64,000 nt of DNA from Sindora glabra (GCA_020226215.1 CM035234.1:47991275-48055274), one strand, 5' to 3'. Counted from the stretch's first letter, positions 35,530 to 50,500 are shown. Notes: generated by a model not told the origin, from the sequence alone. Made by a program: numbers and translations.

Positions 35530-38282
35530 CCAAAGTTTCAGTCAAAAAAATAAAAGGTGGTCAGCTCAACCATACGTGAAGTTTGCCTTTTCAGAAGGCT
35601 ACGCTCCTTATCTTCGAACAAGATATGTGTTTCATGACTTAGTCTAGTCAGCTTTAATTTAAGCAACCTTATTGATTTATACGTGGAACCAGTATAATTT
35701 AGTTTTTTTTATGTACTTCTCATAAACCAAAATTTATCAAGAGTTAGTTTTGACTTCACATGACATGGTTAGGCTTTTTTAAAGCATATGAAATTTCTAC
35801 ATTACGAGCATAAAAGTAAATTAATATGATCATATAAATAAAATGAGTATGAATCTTCTCCACGAGTGAAACTTCACCATTGTAAATGAGAATTTGATGG
35901 GGAAGCAAGTTAAACAAGGATATGACAAATAGCTTTTAGCTCATGTTTAAGGAAAATCGATGGGAGTTCTAGAACCAAGTTGTGATAATAAGATAATTTT
36001 AGATAAAGTAGCATGGACAAACATTTGGATTAGACTATCTAATAGAGCAAAAAGAGTAAACAAATAGACATTAGATGGGATATGAAGATTAAATTTACTG
36101 TTTGAAAACAAAGGTACTGCGCAATATATAAGTAATGCAAGCAAATAAATTTATTGTTTATAGGTTGTTGCTCTTTAAATTTTAGGAGCCTATTAATTTT
36201 TCTAGAAATCTTCCCTCATTGGATTGGCTTAATTATTTTGTTTTAAAATGCCTTTAACGCTCTGAGTTTACATCAAAATGCCTTAAATATGGAATAAAAT
36301 GCACTAAATCAGCTTAGTTACTTCACATTTATGCATTTAATTTACCTTAAAGGTGGTGTAACCCAATCGCTATTTTATTAGTAATCAAGGCTTGAAATGG
36401 TAGGAAAGTAATATAACTTCTATTTTGCATAATTAGTGGGTAATTAGTTGATAATTAATGGTTTATAACTGATATCTAATATCTGATAAGTTAGTTAATT
36501 GTGTAAGAAGTGTTTTACAAAATTTGTTATTAAATTAACTAAAATTATAAAATGGCATAAAAAGATATAGTAACAAAAATAGATTTAAAATAATTCATAT
36601 TTTTCTAAAAATCAAGTTATATTAAGTAACAAGATTAATATGTTTAAAAATAAAAATATAATATCTAATATTTAATTAATTATATTTTAAGAATTTATTT
36701 ACTTATATAATTTTTATTTTATTATTTATAACAAAATTATAATTGCCTAATTATATTTTATGATATTACATATTTATTTACATATAATATTTTTATATAT
36801 TTATAGTTCAAAATTAGAATGTAATTATGTTAAAATTAAATTAATCATATTTTATGAAAAAAAAAATATTTAGATTTATGTTATAAAGAATTTGGATTAT
36901 AAATTAATAAAAAAATATTAATTTAAAAAAAATGGAGAGGTTATAACTTATAGGTTACAATCTAGTTAAGATAGTTTATCAAATTAAAATTTGTTTTTTT
37001 AATAAGATAGTACATGGAATACCTCTAAATGTTAACTTATATCTTATTGATTAAATTGTTGTGCAAAACAAAGTGGTAATAAAATATTTAGGAACGTCAA
37101 TGTCAATTATTGTAGATTAGGAAAGGTAATTAATTGTTTGTTATACTGACCTAGATGCATTTGTGGCATATATTTTCTCTCAGACGCCTATTAACAGATA
37201 TTCATGGAACTCAAGTTAACCATTAACCTACACTTCTTCAATTTCATTAATTTATACTAATTGGCCATATCCTTGAAACTTCACTACATTTAATTTCGGT
37301 TCAGAACTGATGTTGCTTATTTCAATTTCCTTTATAGGCTTCATTTAAATTCTTTTTTAATATTCATTGTGATTATGATACACGGTTCCATTAAAGAATG
37401 ACCCTCATTTTAGTACTTAGATTGATATTCGCAGCATACCTGCGTAAATTTTCGTAAGTATGAATTCATAAGTTTCATATAGGACACCTATACGATATCA
37501 TCTTTAAGAAAAGATAAGACCCTTCTCTCTCTTGTAGCCTTGATGATAATGGCTACATGTTCAGCATGTTTATAATGTAATATTAATCACTAGCTGTTGT
37601 GACCTTTATGAAAATGACTTATGACTAACAGCATTGGTCTGCCATTTTGATAGTGTTTCAGACATGTATAAGCCACTTCTTTAATTCATGTAACTTAAAC
37701 GCCTTTGCATGTTCTACAGTGAGGTATAATATGGTCATTACATACACACAAGCTTTGATGAACATTTTTATGACTTGAATTTTAGTGTATAGTTTGTGAG
37801 TTAAGGTTGAATAGGGACGTGATAAGTAATCATAAGTCTGATAATTAGCTTTAAAATTTTTATTAATAATATTTATATATCTTGATAGCATCTTCCCCAT
37901 ATCTATCCAAATCTCTAGGAAGAGAATGCTAAAAAATTATTATTAATTACTCTTACTAATCACTTTTGAATTTGACTAGGATCATCAGTCAAAAGTGCTC
38001 AATAGTGTTTAAAAGAGAGAATGAGACACTCTTCTAAAGATTATTTCCTATCCATCCAAACTATGTGGCTTGCAAAATAAATTAATTCAAATTTACATAT
38101 TTTTGCTAACTCATTATTCTCTTTCTTGCAAGGTAAGAAAGGGTAAGCAACCCATATGGAAAAAGAGGAAAAATTCATACAATAGTTATTACCTTGAATG
38201 TCCCATTTTTGAATCTTTTTATGGTTAGCAAATTGAACAATTAAAAGCTATGGTTAACTAGTGTAAAACCCCCCAACAAAAA
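35530..38282. other. AT-rich intergenic DNA, nothing recognised
   Basis: No gene, RNA or named transposon supported. The minus-strand ORFs at 35947-36144 and 37658-37900 have no recognisable features. A short block at 38196-38260 resembles 43840-43900 (GGTTAGCAAATTG core), marking a small dispersed repeat near the FMO duplication. Confidence 0.5.
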
Positions 38283-41200
38283 AGTAAGTTTCACTTCTTT
38301 ATGTTCCTTCAATGATAATCTTGACTGTAGTAAAGATTAAAAAATTTAGAAAACCAATTTGTCTTCCTCCAATGGCTCTCTCCTATCTCTTTGCAAGTCT
38401 CATCACTATGGTTAGCATTGAAGGTTGTAATGCAGCATCTCTTATGAGACTTTGTTGTTCTTTTCATGAGCCTAATTTCTTCATTTATCTACTCAAGCAT
38501 TTTTCTCACACTTGGAAGCTTGAAACACTCATCAACAAGTCTAGCCAACCATTTCCACCTTACTCAACCATGTGAAGATTCGAGATACCCTTAATATACC
38601 CCATATATGCCATGTTAGGTATTAATGGATGAATAGTGCCCTTGCCTCAACCAATCAAATTACTATATGAGTTATTTAAAGTATATCTATGAGTAAAAGA
38701 ATACGATGTTTATTTCTTAGAAATTTAAGGTTACTAACCTATACAAGGGCATGATGCTAGAAGAGTCCACCTATAAGTTGCTAAATGGCTAAGGTAATGG
38801 AGTTCTAAGCTTCTTGTTCCTATCATAACTAGTGGCAAGAAGTACAACATTGGCCTCTAATCTAGTGTTATCTTCAAATTCAAGCCCTTTGTCCTAAAAC
38901 CACCATTTTGAAGCCTTTTTGAATTGTATCATCTCTTTGTCAGCCTCAGAGAAGGATTTCTTAGGCAAAATATTCATTTAGCATAGTCTTCCGCAAAATG
39001 GGTGATCTAGTTTCAACCCATATTTTCCAAGGGAAGGTTTCAAACTATGATTCAATGAATTTAGAAACTATCTTTCTCTGTAGGAAAGATATGTATACCA
39101 CTATAATCTATGAATGTATTATTCATGAATGGATATTTTTCATAATCAATTGGTCACTGATCATTAATCACAATTAAACCTATATAAAAGTTAATATTTT
39201 AAAAGTCAAAATATATATGACTTCAAAAAACCAACAAGCTATAGTTAAATTTGTTTAACTGATTAAAAAATATTAATTAATTAATTAATTTAATCAAATT
39301 GAAATTATAGTTTGATAATTAAACTATTGATTACGTTCAATTTTTAATTCAGTAATACAACTAATAATAATTCATAAGAAATTAAAGTTTACTAATTGAG
39401 ATAGAAGAAGGCATAATAGTGCTCTCAACAAAGTTTAATTAGGCCTTTGTTGGAGGAACTGAGAAAACCTTATTGAATAAAACAAATAAAATGGTAATCC
39501 TTATATTCGTAAAGATAAGATTGTCCAACGCAAAGTCCTTATCACCATCATGCAAGATTGTCCCTTGAATCCTTTTGTAGACATTCATTTGAAAAGTAGG
39601 AAGAAACCAAGGCAATTAAAATATATTCAAACAGAAATAATGTCATAACACCACAAAAAAGTAAAAAAGAAAAATGCTTTCTCCTAACTTATAAATTTGC
39701 TCACCTATGATGTCTAAGATCTAAAGGAGTTATGTTCAATTCATTACTAATCCTTTCAATTTATTTTTTAATTTTCATAGTTATATATATATATATATGA
39801 GCATATATAATATGATTGAGTAAATAAGTTTTGGATTCAATCTGAGATAAAGGTAGGACTCAAAATTCAATAAAGTTAAATGTATTTCAATATTTTAGAG
39901 GGAGTAAAGTTTAAAAACTTGTTAAAGTATTTTAAATGTCACACATAATATGAAAAACTTTAAGAAAGTTAGTGAAAGTACATGCCTACACTAAAATATA
40001 TATATATATGAAGCTCACCACCAAATTCAATCTCTTTCTTTGTCATTTGATGTGATAATAAGATGCAAGTTTGTAAATTTCTTTGATCTTTTAAGTGGGG
40101 TAGCTTCATATAATATGGTAAAAGTGTTTAAGTTAAAGACCTTCATCATACTATTTGAGATTTCCGCTATTAAATCACACTTAGTGTCATTAACCCCTAA
40201 TCCCTTCTAAATTGACAATTTAGAAAAACTTTATTAAAAAGTTAGGAAAGGAGGATGAATATAGTCAACGAGTCATCTGATGCGAGCAATCATCTTGACG
40301 CCTCACTTGTTTAATTGTTTTGCTTTTCATAATTTCTTAACTTAATTTTTGTTATGAATAACAAATTGTAAATTTTAATGGCATTGCTTATATAATATAT
40401 ACTTGAGTTTGCCTCTGCACACTCCATGGCCAAATCAATGGCACATTTTTTCTACCCAACAACTATTACCTTCTTTCCTCTGAAGAGTTGAAGAGCAACT
40501 TCCTCGTTAAGCTTAGAATAGTCCATGGAGTGCATAACCCTCCCTTTGAATACCTTTGGACCTTTATTTAGGGGGGTAACTTGGCATACTTGCTATGCCT
40601 ATGTCCCTAAATTTGCCAATGCATACTACCAAAAACTCAAATGCATACCATTGTTGCAAATTATTTAGTTTTAAAACCAAAAATATATTATTCAAAAAGA
40701 TTAACAATATTTGCTTCAATTATGAAGAATAAAATAAAGATAAAAGAAGTAAGAAGGAAAGCAACTTGAATAATTTTGGATTAGGTGTTCTCCACAGTAA
40801 CTCCCTAATAGGAAGCGTACTCAAAAGTCTTCCATATTCTTGTTCTAGTTTATTAGAATTTGCCATGAAATGGTGTGATTTCTAGGTGATATGATCACTA
40901 ATGCAATGGACTTCAACAACCTTAGAATTGAAGTTAACGAACTTCAACACATCAAAATGTGTTGCTTAGTTGGTCATGTATTCCAATATCTCAGCATAAG
41001 AAAGAGAAGATGAGTTATCTCTTACAGACCATAGAAAGTCTAAGAATTCAAAATTAAGTTAAGGGGTTTAATGCTTAGTAGATCTATAAGAACAATATTT
41101 CCAAACACCCCCAATAGAATCAGTGGCTTCAAAAATGATTGGATTATAGTAGGAAAGTTGCTTCACAGTAGTAATGCCACTGATACCAGCCCTAATAATC

Positions 41201-41910
41201 CTTACTTTAGGATGAATGTGGTGGTGATGATTGGCCATTTTCAAAATCAAATGCCTCTAAGATGTTAAGAGATAAGAAAAATAGACTATGTGAAGCTTTG
41301 GTGCATTATTTTAAGTGGAAAGCATCATAACATTATAGGGAATTTATAGAGTTGCTTGGTAAATGCTTCATCATTTCTATACATTTTTTTTCCTTTTCTT
41401 GTTAAAATAAACTTCTATTTTATTCATCTTTTTTTTATTCAAATAAAATTTTGTATTTTGATCATAGTTATATTGCAAAAATTATGAATAGCAATTGTGA
41501 TTGGGACAATTCTGATGCAATTATAATATTGCAATTACCTTAGGCGATTCAATCCTTTGTACCCTTTGGTATTTTCAGTTTCGATTCATGCATTTTGACA
41601 TATATGCACAACATATGCATAAAATTTATAAAAATTTCCAATATTGAAAAATAGAAATAATTTTCCATTAGCATTATGCACAAAACTTAACTACTTATGA
41701 TTAGGATAATGTATTTATAGATATTTTGTTGATTGGAATCAATATTTTCTCATTCTAATAATTAAGAAATGGAATGTTATATATATATATATATATGATG
41801 ATTCTTTCCAAAATTTTGAAAAATATCTACTTATAGTAGCATGCTCATTCCCAAATCTTTTACCTATTAAGAGAACATGCTATGTCATATGACAACATAT
41901 GATAATTTCT
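38283..41910. repeat. Segmental duplication, copy 1 (contains FMO relic)
   Basis: Aligns collinearly with 47600-51265 over its whole length, including introns and about 670 bp upstream of the FMO start. The ends are where base-by-base similarity stops. Both copies are in the same orientation, about 9.3 kb apart start to start. Confidence 0.88.
38309..41238 (-). pseudogene. Flavin-containing monooxygenase pseudogene, copy 1
   Basis: Five exons inferred on the minus strand: 41238-40766, 40650-40403, 39571-39393, 39077-38739, 38640-38309. It starts MANHHHHIHPKV and covers the FMO fold: FAD-binding block IIRAGISGI (the first Gly of GxGxxG replaced by Arg), then FEATDSIGGVWKYCSYRSTK. The FMO signature follows as VFKGRVMHSMDY (FxGxxxHxxxY intact), and the NADPH block as VIVVG-stop-KKCAIDLA. 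The end reads YYSQDYH-stop, close to the plant consensus. Intact members oxygenate N- or S-containing small molecules using FAD and NADPH. Defects include TAA at 41068-41070, TAA at 40781-40783, a frameshift near 40800, stops in exons 3-5, and a lost 3' splice site (AA instead of AG at 40652-40651). Introns are retained, so it arose by DNA duplication and not from mRNA. Confidence 0.9.
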
Positions 41911-43319
41911 TATGAAATATTTTCTATTTAAAATATTTTTAAGCTAGTTTATGTTCAAAATATAAATATAATTTTAAATTAAGAAATTTAATAACAAAAT
42001 TTTATCTTACATTTTAAAAGAATGCTAAAAAATATATCAAAAATAATTATATGCTTTAATATATATTAAAAAATTCAATAATGTGTTTTATTTTACATTT
42101 AAAATTAATCTCTCAGATCCACGAAAGCTCCCATTATTTATTGATTGTTTTAAATGTTTTATGCTTATAAATCACGTAGATTTTTTTTCATATTTTTAAA
42201 TCCAAAAGATAATGTTAAAAAGTCTAGATATAATGTGAAAAAAGATGTCACTTCTTTCTTATTTTATATTTATTGTATATTTTATCCAATTGAATTTATA
42301 AAATAATTTAAAATCATAACTTCATTTTTTTATGAAGACAATTTTTTAATTTTAAAAGACATTAATCATAAATTATCTTTAAAACCTTTCTGGTAATTAT
42401 TCAAAATTTAATTTCCTTCAAAAATAATTTTTATCATACTCTATATACAAAAAGTCTTAGTCTAGACAAAACAATCAATAACAAATGAATCTATTTTAGA
42501 AGGTTAATTTAAATAATATTATTTAAGTACAATATGCATTTTAATAAGAAAAATTGAATTTTGAAATGAATTAGCCTAGAATAGTCCTTGCTTGCAGATT
42601 GTTGTTGCATATATTTTTTTAGTTTAAAATTTGATTTATAGTCAATGTAAAATATTTTATGTGAATAAAAAGAAAATACATCATTAAAAAATAAAATAAT
42701 TAAGTATTTTCAACTTTTCTTTCATCTTATTGCATTAAAAACACTATTACACTATCAATTATTGGCCAAAACACATTTATTAACAACAATAGGTGCTTCT
42801 TTCAACTCTTAGTGTCAATTGCAATAAAAACTAGTGGTAGTTCAGAAGAATGTGTATTAATCTCAAGCAGGCTTTTATTTGCTAAGGTAGAATAATTCGA
42901 ATTCCAAAAAAGACTGTAATTAAGAGTAGAAAAAATTGTTAATGTTCTAATTTTTGAAATAATTGAATTGATATAAAAATCATTGCAAAAACTATGGCTA
43001 GATAGGATTTTACATACTAGGGTTGGGCAAAAAAATTCAAAGTGCCAAAAACTAATTGAATTAAATTGGAATTATAAGGTTAAAAATGATTTAAAATTTG
43101 GAATCAAGATGTGTTTGCAATGAGTAAAATATTTTGAAAATTATTGATTTATAATTAAAAAATTAATCAAATCTACGTTAACCATAATTTAAGAAGTCTT
43201 TATGTTTTATTATTTTTTTTCTACTATTATATTATCTTTTAGTGATATAAAATAAATAGACAAAAAGGAAAACTTAAAACCATCATTAATTACCACACCA
43301 TTTGTGTTGGCAAAAATAT

Positions 43320-43480
43320 CTTATATTAAAATATAATTATAAACTATTAAGATGGTAGAAAATGATTAACATGTTCAAAGTTAAAAGTAATGAGTTTCGT
43401 GAAAGACAACTTTCTCTCTTTTAGACAAGAAGTTGTCTTCCTCCATCAACATGGATGGCTCTAAGGAGTAATTTTTTAAT
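43320..43480. repeat. Hairpin-containing dispersed repeat, copy 1
   Basis: Shares AGATGGTAGAAAATGATT and following text with 46255-46440. It contains a 10-bp perfect inverted repeat, arms 43403-43412 (AAGACAACTT) and 43430-43439 (AAGTTGTCTT). Confidence 0.7.
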
Positions 43481-46254
43481 CCTAAGGTATAAAGGCACAT
43501 GGCATTCCTTCATTTATATACAAGAAATTAAGATTTGCCATTGGAAATTATCTTTCAAAAAACAAACAGAGTTTATTTTTAATTTTATTTTCATCCTTTT
43601 TCAAGCTAGTATTGTGATCTTTTAGAAAAGATGTCATATCTTTTTACCATTTGCAACTCAAGTACACCAACTAACCCTATGTATCCTTATTTATTACCCC
43701 AAACCATGCCCTAATAGGGTTTTCCTTCAAAAAATTTTAACCTAATTACCAAAGGTGGGTTAATGAAAATCTTGACATTAATTGGCATAGAATTAAATTA
43801 TGAAATTTTAATAGGTTGAAGCCCCCTTAATGCCCCCTTTTTGAATCTTGTAATGGTTAGCAAATTGGATAATCAAAAGCTATGATCAAAATGTTGCAAG
43901 TTGCTCAATGGGATTACACAAAAATAGGACTTTTCCTAATTTTTACGAGCAAGTTTATATCCTCTAATGACCCAATCCAATAGGGCCCACCCTCATACAC
44001 ACATGCACTTATACACATACATTCCTAATTACTCATCTTTTTACCTCAAAAGGAGATATATACACATGTGTGCATACATATGGCTGTGAGCAATTAAATT
44101 AATAAATTTCTTTAATGCATTTCTTGCTCAAACATTTATAAAAATATTCTCATTGTGGTGTTACAAGAAATTATGTAAACAACAAAGAAATTACCCATTT
44201 TAAATTTTACTTATAACATGCTTCTTATAGAAATTGGAAAATCATACAAAAATTTCACTTCTTTATCCATGAAATATTAATTAGAGTAAAATACACAACC
44301 CTTTTCTTAAAATTGGTTTTTTTTAGAAAATAATAACAAAATGTGAATCAATAATTCACTGATTGAACTAGTGATCTAATGAACAAAATCTTTACCCAGT
44401 TTAATGTCTAATTTTGATTTTAATAACTATGCCTTTCATTACTCCATCCTTCCTACATGATAATGATTTGCTACATTGCACATAACTTTTTTATAAGTTT
44501 TTAAACAATCCTTCCTTTAAAAGTTCTTAATGGTTGTATTTTTTTTTTTCTAGTTCTTTTATCTCTAATTTTATAATCTCTCCATGCAAGTCATAAAAAT
44601 GAAATTTAGTCTCCAAAAATAGCAGAATCAATCCATTTCCAACAAAAAAAAATTGATTTCTTTTTTTCTTCTTGATGCTTATGCTCTTTTTGTCACAATA
44701 ACATTTTTCTAACTTTTATATTGAGCTAAATAGTAGTTTGTGACTCTACTTGAATATTAATCAATAATTAATAAAGATCTTAATCAATTAAAGTATATCA
44801 TGTCTATTTTTAGATCTATTTTCATACTCACTAGTAAGTGGGGAATTTAGAATTTTTTATTTGTAAGAGCAACAAGTGCATATAAATAAAATAAATTAAA
44901 TTATTATAAAAAGTTAAGTATTGCAACACATAGGAAATATTATTTTTGATTTTCAATCTCTCTCTTTATGTATTTGTATGTAATAAATCAATTTCAAATA
45001 TTAATATCTTTGATTAATGTAAAATTATTTTATAATTAGTAAAGGAGAATATAAGAACAATCTTACATATGGTATGTGGATAATAATAATTATAATTGAT
45101 ATAAATATTTGACTTATTTGTCTGGATGAGATAATTACCTTGCAATCTAAAGGGTAGATGGCCTCAATGAGCAGTATATCCCACTAGAAATATGAAGAAA
45201 AGATCTAGGATAGATTTTAGTTTGCACACTCATAACAAAGGTGATCTAACTTCTGATTTTAAAAACAAGTCAAATATTAGCAAAGAAAGGGCAAGAGCTT
45301 AATTTCATTAAGAATCACATGCTCAATTTATTTTACTAATTTAGATTACACTTTAGTTAGTTAAATAGGGCTATAGGGTCAATAGCTAAATATTTTTATT
45401 TAAGAATAAAATACTTTAATAGCTCTTAAAGTATGGAAAATATAAATAAATCTCTTCTTAATTTTTAAAATCTATGCAAATCTTTTTTAAAAGATCAACA
45501 TTTTATGACACTTTTATCCATTTTACTATTTTCCTTTCCCTAACCATTAAGTTTTTCAATTATGCATAGATAAATGAAATTTTTGACAAAAGTACTAATA
45601 TTATCCTTAGTTTCATCATATAAGTTTGTATTATTTAGATGTGTTTTTAGTCTGTGCAATATATTTTTTGTACTTTAATAAATAAAAAATATAATATGAT
45701 ATTTTTTTACTATAATAATCAATTTTTATTATCACTAAGAAATTCATTCTTCCATTAGTTAAAAATAAAATACAATACATTTTAATATGAAGGTCATTTC
45801 TCCATTATCACCAAAATAATATTTTTCCATTCATAAAAATAATATACAATGTACATGATTTGCTATGCACATTAGATTATTAAAAGTTTTTCACAATAGA
45901 GAAAACAATACTCGGTGACATGTTCATCATTTAAGATGTTATCATTATGAAATTTTAGTTTTGAAGAAATTAGAATATTTGAAAAGAATATTCCATGGGA
46001 AAGGCAATTAAATGAGATAACTTGTCAGTTTTAAAAATAGAAAGAAAATTTGTGCATTTTTTTCATTAATTTATAGGAGATTAAAGTATTTATCCTTTGT
46101 ATTTATATAGCAAAATGGGTTCATTATGCCTCCATCTTTTAAAAATGTTATTTTATTGACAATTCTATTTATCATGGCAAAGCTTTCTTGATTGACATAT
46201 CAATGATATTTTTCCCCTTGATTTGTAAGATAGATGATCATATCATAAACTCCC

Positions 46255-46440
46255 GTTTGTTTTAGCAAAAAATATATTCCATAAAAATTTAGTTATATAA
46301 CATTGAGATGGTAGAAAATGATTTATATGTTTAATATTAAATGTAAGAAACTTGAAGGAAAATAACTTTCACTTTTTCAAAAAGAAAGTTATTTTCTTCC
46401 ACTATCACAATTTTAGGTATCATTTTTATTGATCTCAAGA
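46255..46440. repeat. Hairpin-containing dispersed repeat, copy 2
   Basis: Diverged partner of 43320-43480. It contains a 13-bp perfect inverted repeat, arms 46358-46370 (GAAAATAACTTTC) and 46384-46396, with a 13-nt loop. Arm differences from copy 1 occur on both arms in a pairing-preserving way. Confidence 0.7.
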
Positions 46441-47599
46441 TATAGATGCTCATAACACTCCTTAACTTATCTATAAAGAAATAACATTTTCATATAAAAA
46501 ATTGCTCCAAAAAAACACAAGAAGCCTTAAATCTTATGGTATTGAGCATAATTTTAAAGAATGTGAGTCTTTTTTGTTTATATGATTGCAAATGTTACTT
46601 ATTTGAGTCCTTTTCACTCTTTATAGAGAGAAACAAAATTAAAAATTTTTACTTTTCAAAGCAAAAGTGGCATAAGTTTGACTAATGAAATCCTGTTATT
46701 TCATTCAATCGATTTTTTTCTTAACAATCATAGCAAGATAAGTCTCACTAATTGCATGCATTTTGGTTTTAGACCTTTTGAACGTGTATTCCAATTCTTT
46801 TTGTTCCTAATCACGTGGTTTTCATGGCATTGACGGTGAATGGTTATCTTGACATAGAGATTGATTATGTTACATCTAATTTCTGTCTCCTCCCAATTTT
46901 AGATTCATTTGCCTTTAGTAAATAAGGTTTTGGGATTCTATTTAAATCTCACTTCAATTTTTTTTTTCTTTTTATGGATAACAAGGCTTGTAAAATATCA
47001 AAGAAATGTCTTTTCTTAAAAGACATTGAAATATCTTTTAGATTTTCATATGTGATTCTCATTCCAATTATACAAAGTGGAAAACACAAAAACAAGTGAA
47101 TCATGTCTAACATATTAAGATAAGAATTTGAAACAAGATAAAATAAACTTTACATGAATATAGATAAAATCATGTCTAGCATATCATCATTCCACTTATT
47201 TAAATAAACTTTATGTAAATAAAATGCATTATAAAACTAGAAAAATTATCCTTGCACATTGAATGAGGTATAGATTAATATTTTGTATTTGGTTCTATAT
47301 TTCGTTTAAATGTGTGCGAACATTGTAAAAGTTTGCAGTGTTAATAATTTAAATTATATAGCTAGTGTTAAACCCTTAATAAAAAATTGAAGCAATACAA
47401 TGATTAAGCCTATATAAGAGGCTAATTTCACTAAAAAGAAAATGATAATGTTCATAACATAACAAACATAAAATATGCATTTTATCCTCGATAAAAAGCT
47501 GAATATGGCCATATCATTATAGGAAAACTTGTCTTATAGGTAAAATAATCATAAGATTATGTAAAATCTCTTACCAAGATCTTCTTTAGTATAATGAAT

Positions 47600-50500
47600 C
47601 TAAAATTTTGAGTTTTACTTCTTTATGTTACTTCAAAGATAGTCTTAATTGTAGTAAGGGCTAAAAATTTTAAAAAACCAATGCATCTTCCTCTAAGGGT
47701 TCTTTCTATCTCTTTGCAAATCTTATCACTATGGTTAATATTGAAAGTTGTAATGCAATGTCTCTTATAAAACCTTGTTGTTCTTTCCATGACCTTAATC
47801 TCTTTATTTATTTGCTCAAGCATTTTTGTCACACTTGGAAGCTTGAAATGCTCATCAACATGTCTAGCTAGCTAATTACACCTCAACTCAACCATATGAA
47901 GATTCAAGATACCTTTAATGTACCTCACAAATGCTATGTTGGGTATTAATGGATGAATAATTCCTTTGACTCCACTAATCAAATTACTATATGAGTTATT
48001 TTAAGTATGTCTACAAGTAAAAGAATATGATGTTTATTTCTTAGAAACTTGATGTTACTGACCTATATAAGGGCATAACACTGGAAAAGTCCACCAATAA
48101 GCTGCTAAATGGCTCAAGTAATAGAGTTTAAAGCTTCTTGTTCCTATCATAATTGATGGTAAGAAGTACAACATCAGCCTCCAATCTGATGTTATCTTCA
48201 AATTCAAGCCCGTTACCCTAAAACCACTATTTTGAAGCCTTTTTGAATTGTATGATCCACTTGTTAGCCTTAAAGAAGAATTTCTAAAGCAAAATATTCA
48301 TTTAGCTAGAAGCATAGTCTTCTGCAAATGGTGATCTAGTTTCAACCCATATTTCTCCAAAGGAAAGTTCTAGACTAAGTATGATTCAATAAATTTAGAA
48401 ACTATCTTTCTCTGTATGGAAAATATATATACCGTAACAATCCATGAATGTATTGTTCATGAATGGATATTTTTCATAATCAATCAATCACTAATCACTA
48501 ATCACAATTAAACCTATATAACAGATAATATTTTAAAAGTTAAACTATATATGACTTGAAAAGGCTAACAAGTTGCAGTTAAATTTGTTTAATCGATTAA
48601 AAAACATTAAATTAATTAATTAATTTAATCAAATTAAAATTACAATTTGATAATTAAATATATTGATTAAGTTTAATTTTTAAATCATTAATATAACTAA
48701 TAATAATTCATGAGAAATTAAAGTTTACCAATAAAGAGAGAAGAAAGCATATTAGTGTTCTCTACAAGGGTTGATTAGACCCTTATTTGAGGATTTGAGA
48801 AAATCTTATTTAATAAAACAAGTAAAATGGCAATCCCCATATCCATGAAGATAGGATTGTCCAATGCAGAGTCTTTATCACCATCGTGCAAGGTTGTCCT
48901 TCAGGTTCTTTTGTAGACATTCATTTGAAAAGTAAAAAGAAACCAAGTCAATTAAAATATATTCAAATTGAAATAATGTCCTAACAAGACAATAAAGCCT
49001 AAATGAAAAATGCTTTCTCCTAACTTATAAATTTGTTCACCTATAATGTCCTAAATCTAAATAAGTTATGTTTGATTCATTACAAATCCTTTCAATCATT
49101 TTTTTTTAATTTTCATAGTTATATATATACAAGCATATATAATATGATTGAGTAAAGAAGTTTTAGATTCAATCAGAGATAAAGGTAGGACTTGAGATTC
49201 AATAAGGATAAATGTTTTTCAATATTTTTATAGGAGTAAAGTTTAAAAACTTGTTAAAGTATTTGAAATGTCATACTTAATACAAGAGATTTTAAGAAAG
49301 TTAGTGAAAGCATATGCTCACACTAAAATATACATATATATGAAACTTACCACCAAATTCAATCTCTTTCTTTGTCATTTCATGTGATAATAAGAAGCAA
49401 GTTTGTAAATTTCTTTGATGTTTTAAGTGTGGTAGCTTTATATAATTATTTTCTTCATATCAACAATAAAAGTGTTTGAGTTAAAGACCTTTATCATACT
49501 ATTTGAGATTTCCACTATTAAATCACACTTAGTGTCATTAATCCCTAATCCTTTCTAAATTTGCAATTTAGAAAAACTTTAATAATAAGTCGGGAAAGAA
49601 GGATGAATATGGTCAATGAGTCATCTAATACAAGCAATCATCTTGACCCCTTCAATTATTTGACCATTCTACTTTTCATAATTTGTGAACTTAATTTTTC
49701 TTCTGCATAACAAATTGTAAATTTTAATGACATTGCCTATATAATATATACCTAACTTTGCCTTTGCAAACTCTATAGCCAAATCGATGGCAGACTTTTG
49801 TACCCAACAACTACTACCTTCTTTCCTCTGAGGAGTTGAAAAGTTACTTCTTTGTCAAGCTTAGAACAATCCATGGAGTGCATTAGCTTCCCTTTGAATA
49901 CCTCTAGACCTTTGTTCAGAGGTTAGCTTGACATCCTTACTATGTCCCCAAATTTGCCAATGCATACCAATAAGAACTCAAACGCATACCACTGTTGCAA
50001 ATTATTTGGTTTTAAAACTAGAAATAGATCATTCAAGATTAACAATATTTGCTTCAATTATGAAGAATAAAAGAAATTTAAAAAAACTAAGAAGGAAAGC
50101 AACCTAAATGGTTTTGGATTAGGTATTCTCTATAACAACCTCCCAAACAGGATGCATACTCTAGAGTTTTCCATATTCTTGTTCTGGTTTATGAGAATCA
50201 ACCCTGAATTGGTGCGATTTCTGGGTGATATAATCACCAATGTAACGAACTTTAATAGCCCTAGAATTGAAGTTGAAAAACTGAAACACATCAAAATGCA
50301 TTGCATAGTTGGTTAAGTATTCTAATATCTTAGAATAAGAAGGAGAAGATGAGTTATCTTTCACAGGCCATAGAGAGTTTAAGAATTCAAAATTAAGTTG
50401 AAGGGTTTAAAGCTTAGTAGATCTATAAGAATAATGTTTCCAAACACCCCCAATAAAATCAATGGCTTCAAAAATGATTAGATTATAATGGGAAAGTTAT

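Larger units (their letters stand above)
41911..47599. other. AT-rich spacer between FMO copies
   Basis: No gene supported. It contains a pair of related hairpin-bearing repeats (43320-43480 and 46255-46440) and a short block at 43840-43900 resembling 38196-38260. A slightly GC-richer patch lies at 46790-46930 with no recognisable coding. Remaining sequence is low-complexity AT-rich. Confidence 0.5.

Noticed and set aside
36360..36520. MITE-like text with repeated ATTAGTTGATAATTAAT words
   Set aside because: No convincing pair of terminal inverted repeats or target duplication could be matched by eye.
41071..41268. Plus-strand ORF over FMO exon 1 of copy 1
   Set aside because: Antisense shadow of the FMO relic. 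The minus strand carries the recognisable protein.
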